Positions 1 to 7,567 of a stretch of 64,000 nt of DNA are shown piece after piece. The notes under the pieces were generated by a model. That model searched no databases, was not told the DNA's origin, and saw only the letters and a program-made list of their open reading frames with translations. Origin of the DNA: Shewanella litoralis (GTDB lineage Bacteria; Pseudomonadota; Gammaproteobacteria; Enterobacterales; Shewanellaceae); contig NZ_WSRZ01000001.1 in NCBI RefSeq assembly GCF_009828585.1, forward strand, positions 361,382 to 425,381, in the 5' to 3' direction. Made by a program: the position numbers and the translations under genes. Positions within the stretch are counted from its first letter, which is position 1, and each line of letters starts with the position of its first letter.

Positions 1-298
1 TTGTTTTATGCTCTGAGTGACACTCCTGGCAAGGTAAGTCTTTACCGTAGTGAAGGTTGTTATGTGGGTTTTGCCACTTGTCTTCTTCGCTTCTGGCGGT
101 TTTCTTTGCCAATTCATCAACATCATGACACTGCAAGCAAGATTGATCAGATGGGAACTGCTTGATGCCATTGTCATGACATGCTTTACAGTCTTTACCG
201 ATAACGTCTTTGTGGTAGTCGCGGATCTCAACCGCTTGTACTGATAAGCTGGTTAATCCAAGTAAAACCAGCCCAAGTATAATATTAAAGTTTTTCAT
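1..298 (-). CDS. Periplasmic multihaem cytochrome c subunit of a flavocytochrome c (partial, 3' end outside window)
   Basis: The reading frame starts at 298 behind a good ribosome site (GAGGAAT) and runs off the left edge after 99 codons. It begins with a Sec signal peptide (MKNFNIILGLVLLGLTSLSV) and shows three haem-binding motifs, CKACH at residues 37-41, CLQCH at 54-58 and CQECH at 90-94. A fourth is expected beyond the edge if this is the usual tetrahaem subunit. It lies 28 bases downstream of the flavin subunit gene on the same strand, so the two are surely cotranscribed. By family knowledge such cytochromes pass electrons from the inner-membrane CymA/quinol pool to a periplasmic FAD reductase. 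Cytochrome type is confident; the final acceptor is not known. Confidence 0.88.
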   Translation of the reverse strand, partial: MKNFNIILGLVLLGLTSLSVQAVEIRDYHKDVIGKDCKACHDNGIKQFPSDQSCLQCHDVDELAKKTARSEEDKWQNPHNNLHYGKDLPCQECHSEHKT

Positions 299-326
299 TA
301 ATGATTCCTCTTGTTTACTGGTCTAG

Positions 327-1847
327 TTAAACTTTCATGATGCTGCGAGCGGCTGTCATGCCCATCACCATACATTCTGGGATAGAACAACTGCCTAAAC
401 GACTGATACCATGAATACCACCACACACTTCACCTGCAGCATATAGGCCCAAAATTGGCTGACCGGTAAAGCTGTCTTTCACTTCTGCTTTAGTATTGAT
501 CTGTACGCCACCTTGGCAGTAATGCACTTTTGGCCATAAACGAACCACTGTAAACGGTGCTTCAATGGTCTTATTTTTGGCTAAGGTCATGTCTTTACCA
601 AATTGCGCGTCCTTACCCGACTTTACATAACCGTTATATTCTTCGATTTGGGCTTTTAGCGCTGCTAAAGGTACATTGAAGTGCTTAGCAAGTTCTTCAA
701 TAGTGTCGAACTTCCAACCGACATTGTACTTAATGACTTTTTCGGTATTTGGGTGAGCTTTAGAATCTTTAAAGCTTGAAATCAAGATAGGTGGATAGGG
801 CTTACCTTGCTCATCACGACAGCTCAATTCGGCGTCAGCACGGATTTTACGGTCAGCAATTTCATTCATAAAACGCTTACCAGTTAAGCGGTTAACGGCT
901 ATTGAATGCGGGAAGTTAAAGATGGCGTAGTTAGACACATAACCAAAACCACCTTCGTCTGGTGAGGCCCAGGGACCAGATTGAATGTGCGCTAAATGAA
1001 CAGGTACGGCACCTAAGCGGAACATTTCAAACATACCTTCACCGGTAGCACCTGGCGCGTTAGTACAGCCGACCTCGGCTGTTAATGTTGGGTCTTGCGC
1101 CATACGTAGATTAACGTTTTGCGCAAAGCCACCAGTCGCCATAATCACACCTTTTTTGGCGCGAATATTTAAGACTTTACCTGGCTGGTCTTCACCAAAG
1201 TGGTAGTTGGTACGCATTTTAACACCAACAACCTCACCTTTACTGCCGACTAGGAAACCTTCAAATTTTGAACGGTTGTGAGTATGTACACCAATACGTT
1301 TACACTCTTTGTACAAAGGTTGGGTGATACCTGCACCACAACTTACTGATGTTTGGTAAGTACGTGCAACCGAGTGACCACCTAATTGTTGTAAGTATGG
1401 GTGATATTCTGAGCCTGCATCTAAGGTCATTTGCAGCGCTTCTACCGCATGGGAAGCAACATGACGCAACAAAGCTTCATCAGCAATACCACGGCCGGAG
1501 GCCAACTGGTCATTAACCATTCTGTCGACTGAATCTTCTACACCTTCTTTCTTTTGCATTGGCGTACCAGGTGCTGCAAATAAGCCACCGTTAATCGCCG
1601 AGTTACCACCAAAGTAGGACATTTTTTCGAATATATGGACGTCTTTTGCGCCATGCTTGGTCGCTTCAATTGCGGCCGCTAGGCCTGCAAAGCCAGAACC
1701 AATAATAACGATTTCAACTTCTTTGTCCCATTTAACACCGTCAGCCTTTTCAGACACTGCCATTGCAGGTGCTACCATTGCTGCACCTGCAGCAATACCT
1801 AGTCCAGCAATAAACTTACGGCGCCCCAACAGATCTACATTGCTCAT
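327..1847 (-). CDS. Periplasmic flavocytochrome c flavin subunit (fumarate/methacrylate/urocanate-reductase-like)
   Basis: A 506-residue FAD-dependent reductase of the fumarate reductase/succinate dehydrogenase flavoprotein family. The N-terminus carries a twin-arginine signal (GRRKFIAGLG, residues 8-17), so it is exported folded with FAD. The dinucleotide fold GSGFAG sits at residues 50-55, and the C-terminal substrate/FAD region reads GISRLGSCSIPE. Unlike FccA of Shewanella, it has no haem domain; haem is supplied by the adjacent cytochrome gene. The substrate could be fumarate, an acrylate/methacrylate-type enoate or urocanate, and sequence alone does not decide. A TGGAATCAATTCCA dyad at 1891-1904, 44 bases upstream, is a possible operator. 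Confidence 0.88.
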   Translation of the reverse strand: MSNVDLLGRRKFIAGLGIAAGAAMVAPAMAVSEKADGVKWDKEVEIVIIGSGFAGLAAAIEATKHGAKDVHIFEKMSYFGGNSAINGGLFAAPGTPMQKKEGVEDSVDRMVNDQLASGRGIADEALLRHVASHAVEALQMTLDAGSEYHPYLQQLGGHSVARTYQTSVSCGAGITQPLYKECKRIGVHTHNRSKFEGFLVGSKGEVVGVKMRTNYHFGEDQPGKVLNIRAKKGVIMATGGFAQNVNLRMAQDPTLTAEVGCTNAPGATGEGMFEMFRLGAVPVHLAHIQSGPWASPDEGGFGYVSNYAIFNFPHSIAVNRLTGKRFMNEIADRKIRADAELSCRDEQGKPYPPILISSFKDSKAHPNTEKVIKYNVGWKFDTIEELAKHFNVPLAALKAQIEEYNGYVKSGKDAQFGKDMTLAKNKTIEAPFTVVRLWPKVHYCQGGVQINTKAEVKDSFTGQPILGLYAAGEVCGGIHGISRLGSCSIPECMVMGMTAARSIMKV

Positions 1848-1890
1848 AGGTCATCACCCCTTTTGTATAATTGACGATTCATCATAGCGA

Positions 1891-1904
1891 TGGAATCAAT
1901 TCCA
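1891..1904. promoter_or_regulatory. Inverted repeat upstream of the flavocytochrome genes
   Basis: TGGAATCAATTCCA has six-base arms (TGGAAT/ATTCCA) around CA and lies 44 bases before the flavin-subunit start. A dyad there could be an operator for anaerobic or substrate-dependent control. No regulator gene is adjacent, so the assignment is only positional. Confidence 0.3.
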
Positions 1905-2063
1905 AAATGGGAACTAATGTTAATGTTTGGTGAAAAGAAGGCTCAATGTTAACTAATCAATTGTAGGTATTACTTTACAAGAAACTGTTAACTGGTTGCT
2001 GTTTTGGAATGCAGTCCAAGCTGTGCGACTGGTTTTTTATGCTGCAAATCGTTAACATATTTG

Positions 2064-2120
2064 CCTGAGGACGACCTCAACCTAAATAAATGCTTAGGAC
2101 TTCACCCGGGGACGGCCCCA
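2064..2120 (+). promoter_or_regulatory. Probable guanidine-II (mini-ykkC) riboswitch
   Basis: Two short hairpins each present an ACGR tetraloop on a GGACGRCC core, the signature of this class. The first is TGAGG-ACGA-CCTCA (2066-2079). The second is GGGG-ACGG-CCCC (2108-2119). The 28-base linker contains a small CCTAA/TTAGG stem. A Shine-Dalgarno AGGAG and the ATG at 2151 follow within about 31 bases, fitting translational control. Known members bind free guanidinium and switch on exporters or guanidine-degrading enzymes. No SMR exporter or guanidine carboxylase is downstream here, which makes the regulated genes interesting. Confidence 0.72.
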
Positions 2121-2150
2121 TCTGTTCAGTTTCAGACAGGAGCCACCACC

Positions 2151-2969
2151 ATGTTGTTTTATTCCAAATTCACTGCGATGTTATCTTTAAAGAACCTTGG
2201 CGATATCGGTCAATCTCAATCTCTCATTAAAAAAGCATCTAAATTCATACCTTACTTAATATTTTCGTTGAGCTTATTAAGTATAAATAGCCATGCAACA
2301 GAGCAGCAAGATCACAGCCAACATGCAGAACATCCGGTAAAAATGGGTTTACATGGAATGTTACTCTTTGGTAGTCAATACGGCCTTTTTGCCTCTCACT
2401 TGCCTATGTTCCATCAACCGCATAACGCGCAAGTGGTGTATCAATTGTCGTTTGCGGACCCCAAAATCCAGGCTGAAGTCATTAAGGGTATTCGCGCGTC
2501 TGCTAACAGTAATGACCCCGTTTGGACCATAGTGCCTACCACTTTTGATTTATCACTATTAGATCCACAGCACCCACAAAACATCACTCAACTTACGGTA
2601 GATGTGGTTAAAGGGCACTTTGAACGCGGTGGTGAAATGCAGTGGCAGGCACAAACAATCAATGTCGATAAAATGGAATTATTTAATCCATTACCACTTG
2701 AAAGTGGCTTAGCTAAAGAGGCTAACAACCATTACCTTAATCTCAATTATCAGCCAAATGACAAGGTGCAGTTTTTAGTTAACACACTCACCTCTCGCCC
2801 AGATGCTGACCATATTGTACGTCTTGATGAGGTAAATGCCTCTTTGCCTAAAACGGTAACACTCGCCGCAGATCAGCACTTATTTAACACTGAAGCGCAA
2901 TTGTCTTCAGTGCTGCCAGAATTAACCAATGTGCATCGTATTTACCTTGAACTCGGTGAATTAAAATGA
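2151..2969 (+). CDS. Exported His-rich protein of unknown function, first gene of the guanidine-riboswitch operon
   Basis: 272 residues from ATG 2151, chosen because CAGGAG lies just upstream. A longer frame from 2004 would translate the riboswitch and is rejected. Residues 1-48 include a long basic N-region and a hydrophobic stretch (FIPYLIFSLSLLSINSHA), so it is probably periplasmic or anchored. After it comes a histidine-rich stretch (DHSQHAEH) and then HGMLLFG...SHLPMFHQPH, whose spaced His and Met residues suggest metal binding. The rest is a beta-rich region with no recognised catalytic motif. The stop overlaps the amidotransferase start by four bases, implying coupled translation. I do not recognise a characterised family. 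Confidence 0.75.
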   Translation: MLFYSKFTAMLSLKNLGDIGQSQSLIKKASKFIPYLIFSLSLLSINSHATEQQDHSQHAEHPVKMGLHGMLLFGSQYGLFASHLPMFHQPHNAQVVYQLSFADPKIQAEVIKGIRASANSNDPVWTIVPTTFDLSLLDPQHPQNITQLTVDVVKGHFERGGEMQWQAQTINVDKMELFNPLPLESGLAKEANNHYLNLNYQPNDKVQFLVNTLTSRPDADHIVRLDEVNASLPKTVTLAADQHLFNTEAQLSSVLPELTNVHRIYLELGELK

Positions 2970-3601
2970 GAAATCGTACCCTCGCGGTATTTCAGCATCA
3001 CCTCGCCGAAGGAGTCGGTCGCATTGGATTATGGGCACAGCATCACAACATCAAACTGGTTTGCTTTTATGCACCGGAGGATTTACCCAACTCGCTAACA
3101 GACTATGATGGTTTGATTGTATTAGGCGGGCCAATGAATGTGGCTGATAACCCGATGTGGATGCAAACTGAGGTGAAACTCATTCAACAGGCGTTAACGT
3201 TGCAGCGCCCCATTTTAGCCATATGCTTAGGGGCACAATTACTGGCGACTCAACTTGGCGGCCAGATCATTGAAATGCCAGCACCAGAACTAGGCTGGCA
3301 AGATATTCGCTTTAATGACGGCAGCATATTAACGGTTCCGCAATGGCATGAACAAGCCATCACCCTGCCGAAGGATATTGCGGTATTGGCCTCAAGTGGA
3401 CAATGTCCGGTACAAATGTACCGCCACCAGCATGCCATTGGTTTGCAATTTCACCCTGAATGGGATGCCAAACAAATCGAGCAGCTGGCTGAGTTTTTTG
3501 CTGATGATTGCCCATTAACCAATGATCAACACACCGCAAAATATCAAAGCCAACTTGCATCATTTTTATTTGCACTACTTGATGCGCAATTTACCTTCTA
3601 G
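2966..3601 (+). CDS. Class I glutamine amidotransferase-like protein (GMP-synthase type)
   Basis: 211 residues with the complete catalytic set of a class I glutaminase: the nucleophile Cys87 in ILAICLGAQLLA, and His163 and Glu165 in GLQFHPEWD. An oxyanion-type LGGPMN segment lies at residues 53-58. It is a stand-alone domain with no fused synthetase. Such proteins hydrolyse the gamma-amide of glutamine or of gamma-glutamyl conjugates. Its start overlaps the upstream gene (ATGA), so it belongs to the riboswitch-controlled unit and may act on a guanidine- or amine-derived gamma-glutamyl compound; that link is inference from position only. Confidence 0.82.
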   Translation: MRNRTLAVFQHHLAEGVGRIGLWAQHHNIKLVCFYAPEDLPNSLTDYDGLIVLGGPMNVADNPMWMQTEVKLIQQALTLQRPILAICLGAQLLATQLGGQIIEMPAPELGWQDIRFNDGSILTVPQWHEQAITLPKDIAVLASSGQCPVQMYRHQHAIGLQFHPEWDAKQIEQLAEFFADDCPLTNDQHTAKYQSQLASFLFALLDAQFTF

Positions 3602-3687
3602 GCAAATAATTACTACCCTATGTTTGGCCTAAGTATTAGCCGGCATGATAGCGCTAAACCTGTTTCACCTATGGATTAGGAGTCCTT

Positions 3688-4488
3688 ATGAAACCTTTAG
3701 CGCTCGCTGCCAGTAATACCACCACCACGAATAAAACCAACAACGCATGGCTAAATAAAGTGCCCGAAATCACATTGATTTTTTGGGTCATAAAAATGAT
3801 GTCGACTACCGTTGGTGAAACCGCAGCAGATTATCTTAGCTTCCATCTCCACGTTGGCATGGTTAATACCAGCATCATCATGGGGGTATTATTAGTTGTC
3901 GCCTTATTGGTACAACTTAAAAAAAGCCAATATCGACCACACACTTACTGGAGCGTAGTCGTACTTGTTAGTATTTTTGGCACATTGGTTACCGATATTC
4001 TCACTGACAAACTTGATGTACCTCTACCATTATCGACTGTGGTATTTAGCCTGCTATTGGTGGCAACGTTTGGTTATTGGTTTAGCAAAGAGCGAACCTT
4101 GTCGATCCATTCGATTGTGACTTTAAAGCGCGAGTTATTTTATTGGCTGGCGATTCTATTTACCTTCGCACTGGGAACTGCTGTGGGCGATTGGGTGTCG
4201 GAAGATATGAATGTAGGTTATGGCATGTCGGCAATTGTATTTGGTGGATTAATTGCGCTGATAAGTCTAGGGTTTTATCGCTTCAAGGCGAATGCCGTAC
4301 TGTGCTTTTGGCTGGCCTATATCTTAACTCGTCCACTGGGAGCATCCATTGGTGATTTGCTGTCTCAGCCCATTCGTAAAGGCGGTTTAGGCTTTGGTAC
4401 CACTAGCACGAGTGTCGTATTTTTAACGATTATTATTTCACTTGTAGCTTATCTAACAATCCGCGCCAAACAACAAAATAGCCAATAA
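3688..4488 (+). CDS. COG4705-like multi-pass membrane protein (first of two tandem paralogues)
   Basis: 266 residues, almost entirely hydrophobic, start supported by TTAGGAG upstream. It consists of four repeats of a two-helix unit, each opening with an aromatic-Trp or Tyr-Trp and carrying a Gly-x3-(Gly/Ala/Thr)-Asp element: VGETAAD, FGTLVTD, LGTAVGD and LGASIGD. That gives about eight membrane helices with four buried acidic residues, a layout suited to cation or small-solute transport. The family has no established function that I know of. It is 86 bases after the amidotransferase and 13 before its paralogue, so probably in the same transcript. Confidence 0.75.
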   Translation: MKPLALAASNTTTTNKTNNAWLNKVPEITLIFWVIKMMSTTVGETAADYLSFHLHVGMVNTSIIMGVLLVVALLVQLKKSQYRPHTYWSVVVLVSIFGTLVTDILTDKLDVPLPLSTVVFSLLLVATFGYWFSKERTLSIHSIVTLKRELFYWLAILFTFALGTAVGDWVSEDMNVGYGMSAIVFGGLIALISLGFYRFKANAVLCFWLAYILTRPLGASIGDLLSQPIRKGGLGFGTTSTSVVFLTIIISLVAYLTIRAKQQNSQ

Positions 4489-4501
4489 TATAGCAGCATA
4501 A

Positions 4502-5272
4502 GTGAGCATCGATATGGGTACACTACCACAGCAAGTATTCACTAAAGTACCGCAAGTGACTTTAGTTTTTTGGTTGGTAAAAATACTTGCAACAACCCTG
4601 GGCGAAACGGCGGGTGATGCTTTATCAATGTCGCTTAACCTAGGTTATTTAATCAGCTCGATTATCTTTATCGCCATGTTTGCTACGGCCGTTTTCGTGC
4701 AAATCCGCAGCACGCAATATTCGTCAATGATTTATTGGACCACCATTATTGCTACCACAACAGCAGGCACTACCATGGCTGATTTTGCTGACCGCTCGTT
4801 AGGAATTGGCTATACAGGCGGTTCATTAGTGTTAATTGTATTGTTGTGTATATCATTTTCGACTTGGTATCGGGTCGCTGGCTCGTTATCGAATCAATCA
4901 GTCAACAACGTCAAAGCTGAATGCTTTTATTGGGTAACGATCTTACTTTCGCAAACGCTTGGTACTGCACTGGGTGATTGGACAGTAGACAGTGCAGGCC
5001 TTGGTTATGATGCTAGTGCACTAATATTTGGTAGCCTGTTATTAGTGTTATTAGCTGCCTATCTTTGGAGCTCGATATCTCGAACTCTTCTGTTTTGGCT
5101 AAGCTTTATTTTAACCAGACCTTTAGGTGCAGTGGTGGGTGACTTTTTAGATAAACCCATTAGCCATGGTGGATTAGAATTTAGTCGCTTTAGTGCGTCG
5201 GCCGCATTACTCTTTGGTATGGTGTTGTGTTTAATGTTATTTAAACAGCAAACCGCGACAACACATCATTAA
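4502..5272 (+). CDS. COG4705-like multi-pass membrane protein (second paralogue)
   Basis: 256 residues. The frame opens with GTG at 4502; ATG at 4514 is an equally possible start because neither has a strong ribosome site. It is clearly a diverged copy of the preceding protein: VPQVTLVFWLVKILATTLGE here matches VPEITLIFWVIKMMSTTVGE there. The four GxxxxD elements recur as LGETAGD, AGTTMAD, LGTALGD and LGAVVGD. The tandem arrangement suggests the two subunits form a heteromeric complex, as with paired small transporters. Function unknown; the following two-component genes may sense the same stimulus. Confidence 0.75.
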   Translation: MSIDMGTLPQQVFTKVPQVTLVFWLVKILATTLGETAGDALSMSLNLGYLISSIIFIAMFATAVFVQIRSTQYSSMIYWTTIIATTTAGTTMADFADRSLGIGYTGGSLVLIVLLCISFSTWYRVAGSLSNQSVNNVKAECFYWVTILLSQTLGTALGDWTVDSAGLGYDASALIFGSLLLVLLAAYLWSSISRTLLFWLSFILTRPLGAVVGDFLDKPISHGGLEFSRFSASAALLFGMVLCLMLFKQQTATTHH

Positions 5273-5315
5273 TAAAGACTTTTCATTTTGTGTCATTATG
5301 TCCGATTGAGGTGCT

Positions 5316-5993
5316 ATGCGTATTTTATTAGTAGAAGACGATAAAATGATTGGCGATGCCATGCAAAGCGCCTTAAAAGATGTCGCCTATGCGGTTGATT
5401 GGGTGTGCGACGGTGAAGCGGCCTTACACAGTTTACGTTGCCAGCAATATGATGTGGTGTTGCTCGACCTAGGTTTGCCGAAACTGGATGGTTTACAAGT
5501 CATGCAATATATTCGAGCTCAGCATCCCGCACTGGCGGTGATCATTATTACCGCCAGAGACAGCCTAGAAGACCGAGTCAAAGGGCTCGATTTAGGCGCT
5601 GACGACTATCTCGTAAAACCTTTTGATATGGCTGAGTTACTCGCGCGTATTCGAGCTGTAGCAAGGCGGAATGCTAATCAACATACACCAGAGCTCACCA
5701 ATAATGTGGTTTGGTTAAATCCAGCCACTCATGAAGCAAAAACACTCACCCAAGATAATATTTTATTGTCTAATCGCGAGTTTGCCTTACTGCAAACCTT
5801 GCTGATCCGCCCCGGTTCGATTCATTCAAAAAATGACTTAGAAGAACGTATCTATGGCTGGGGCGAAGAAGTTGAAAGTAATGCAGTAGAGTTTTTAATC
5901 CATTGTTTGCGTAAAAAATTGGGCTCAGAAACCATTAAAAATGTCAGAGGTGTAGGATGGATGGTGTCAAAAAAACCGCCCGAAATTCGTTAA
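5316..5993 (+). CDS. OmpR/PhoB-family response regulator
   Basis: 225 residues: receiver domain at 1-115 with acidic pocket ED(D) at 7-9, phosphoacceptor Asp51 in VVLLDLGLPKLDG and the conserved KPF near residue 104. A winged-helix DNA-binding domain follows at about 130-222 (SNREFALLQTLL, EVESNAVEFLIHCLRKKLG, IKNVRGVGWM). It resembles the QseB/TctD/PmrA subgroup. It starts 43 bases after the second membrane paralogue and overlaps its histidine kinase gene by 37 bases. It likely controls this same operon or a related stress set; targets cannot be read from the sequence. Confidence 0.9.
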   Translation: MRILLVEDDKMIGDAMQSALKDVAYAVDWVCDGEAALHSLRCQQYDVVLLDLGLPKLDGLQVMQYIRAQHPALAVIIITARDSLEDRVKGLDLGADDYLVKPFDMAELLARIRAVARRNANQHTPELTNNVVWLNPATHEAKTLTQDNILLSNREFALLQTLLIRPGSIHSKNDLEERIYGWGEEVESNAVEFLIHCLRKKLGSETIKNVRGVGWMVSKKPPEIR

Positions 5994-7321
5994 AAACCCG
6001 TTTATCCTATTGGATTTCCACAGCCATTTTATCGGTAGCGATGATCGCTGCCAGCTTCACGTTTACCAGTGCATTTGAAGAAGCTCATGAGCTCCAAGAT
6101 GATGTGTTGCTGCAAATGGCGATGTTATTTGACCGCTACTCACTTACGCCAAACGACGGTACACTCACCCCATTAAGCCAAGAACAGTTAGAGTTTCAGA
6201 TTTTGGTACAACGTCTTGGTGTATCTTCTAAAGCAACGGTTGTGGCTCCCTTATTGGCATTACCAGATGATTTAATTGATGGCTTTCATACAGTCGAATT
6301 ACCCACTCAATCACTGCGAGTATTTGTCCGTACTCTAGCGACAAACCCACTGTTAAATCAACAACCTCCAGAGCGCATTGCCATTGCGCAAGACACTGCA
6401 ATTAGAGACGACATCGCCTTTGAAACAGCCTTGCACACCTTAATGCCTCTGTTGATCTTAATTCCCATTTTATTGATTTTGTTAAGCTATATCCTCGACA
6501 AAATCCTCAGCCCGATCACCTTGTTAGCACATGAGATTGATGACCAAACAGCACACAGCCAGCAATTGATTTCGACGACACTATTACCCAATGAAATTAT
6601 CCCTTTTGTTGATGCCATCAATCGCTTATTGAGTAAAAACAGCCAAGTCATTAACAATCAAAAACGCTTTATTGCCGACGCCGCTCACGAATTACGTTCA
6701 CCCATTACAGCATTATCATTACAGGCACAACGCCTCGAAGCGACACATCTCAGTGACGATGCTCGCCAAAAACTGAATGCACTACAAGCCGGAATAAGTC
6801 GCAGTATTCATTTGCTAGAACAGCTATTGTCGATGGCTCGTCAACAAGATATTGGGGTACAGAAACAGCAATATTTATCATTAAAAATGGTGTTTGTTGA
6901 AGTAATAGAAGAGCTGTATCCATTGGCGGAGGCTAAGAGTATTGATTTGGGCTTTAGCCTAGATAACGACGCTAAACTCAACGCAAATCCCGTTCGCTTA
7001 AAAACCTTAATCCATAACCTTATTGATAATGCGATTCGCTATACGCCAACAGGTGGAAAAATAGATTTAAGCATTATTGAAACAGAGCGCAGCATTGAAA
7101 TAAGCATTAAAGACACGGGACCCGGCATTGCGAGTGCAGAAATAGAAAAAGTATTTGAACCTTTTTATCGCGTCCTTGGCAGTAATGAACAAGGCTCGGG
7201 GTTAGGCTTAGCGATTGTGGCAAGCATTGTGGCGCAAATGCACGCCAGTATCCATTTAACAGCAAGCGATCCACTGACACACTGTGGGTTATGCATCACA
7301 GTCAGATTTACCCAAAAATAA
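5957..7321 (+). CDS. Sensor histidine kinase, partner of the upstream OmpR-type regulator
   Basis: 454 residues with two membrane helices (about 16-40 and 162-182) flanking a periplasmic domain of roughly 120 residues. A short linker then leads to HisKA with phosphoacceptor His244 in ADAAHELRSPI. The ATPase has NLIDNAIRYTP (N box), DTGPGI (G1) and GSGLGLAIV (G2). All catalytic motifs are present. The domain order matches QseC-like kinases. Its start lies inside the response regulator gene, giving tight coupling. The periplasmic domain has no recognisable ligand signature. Confidence 0.9.
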   Translation: MDGVKKTARNSLKTRLSYWISTAILSVAMIAASFTFTSAFEEAHELQDDVLLQMAMLFDRYSLTPNDGTLTPLSQEQLEFQILVQRLGVSSKATVVAPLLALPDDLIDGFHTVELPTQSLRVFVRTLATNPLLNQQPPERIAIAQDTAIRDDIAFETALHTLMPLLILIPILLILLSYILDKILSPITLLAHEIDDQTAHSQQLISTTLLPNEIIPFVDAINRLLSKNSQVINNQKRFIADAAHELRSPITALSLQAQRLEATHLSDDARQKLNALQAGISRSIHLLEQLLSMARQQDIGVQKQQYLSLKMVFVEVIEELYPLAEAKSIDLGFSLDNDAKLNANPVRLKTLIHNLIDNAIRYTPTGGKIDLSIIETERSIEISIKDTGPGIASAEIEKVFEPFYRVLGSNEQGSGLGLAIVASIVAQMHASIHLTASDPLTHCGLCITVRFTQK

Positions 7322-7396
7322 ACCGCCTTAACATTTCACGTTAGACGGCTTATGTCTATTGGCAAATCACTAGTTAACCAGAACTCGATAATAAAA

Positions 7397-7506
7397 GCCT
7401 TTCAAACAGCCCTTTGCTCTGCTAACTGCGTTGAATCGACTTACAATAGGCCAGCTATTAACTCGTCAATTCACCTTGTGAGCAGAACAAATGACAAGTT
7501 TGAAAG
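7397..7506. repeat. Imperfect palindromic intergenic repeat (REP/MITE-like)
   Basis: Arm CTTTCAAAC (7399-7407) pairs with GTTTGAAAG (7498-7506). Inside it TTTGCTCTGCT (7413-7423) pairs with AGCAGAACAAA (7481-7491) with one mismatch. The core carries a third weaker complementarity. Together they form a 110-base imperfect inverted repeat without coding capacity between two gene 3' ends. It looks like a small non-autonomous element or the remnant of one. Confidence 0.5.
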
Positions 7507-7567
7507 TGGCAAGGGATAACGTGTTGATTTTAAATAGTATAAACTCATCCTTTACTCCTAGCTCAGA

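Noticed and set aside
50-244. Plus-strand frame at the left edge
   Set aside because: It is antisense to a clear haem cytochrome with three CxxCH motifs.
2004-2150. N-terminal extension of the riboswitch-operon protein from 2004
   Set aside because: It would translate through both GGACGRCC hairpins and has no ribosome site; ATG 2151 has CAGGAG.
7397-7506. Integron attC site
   Set aside because: No GTTRRRY/RYYYAAC core sites at the ends and no cassette or integrase nearby.
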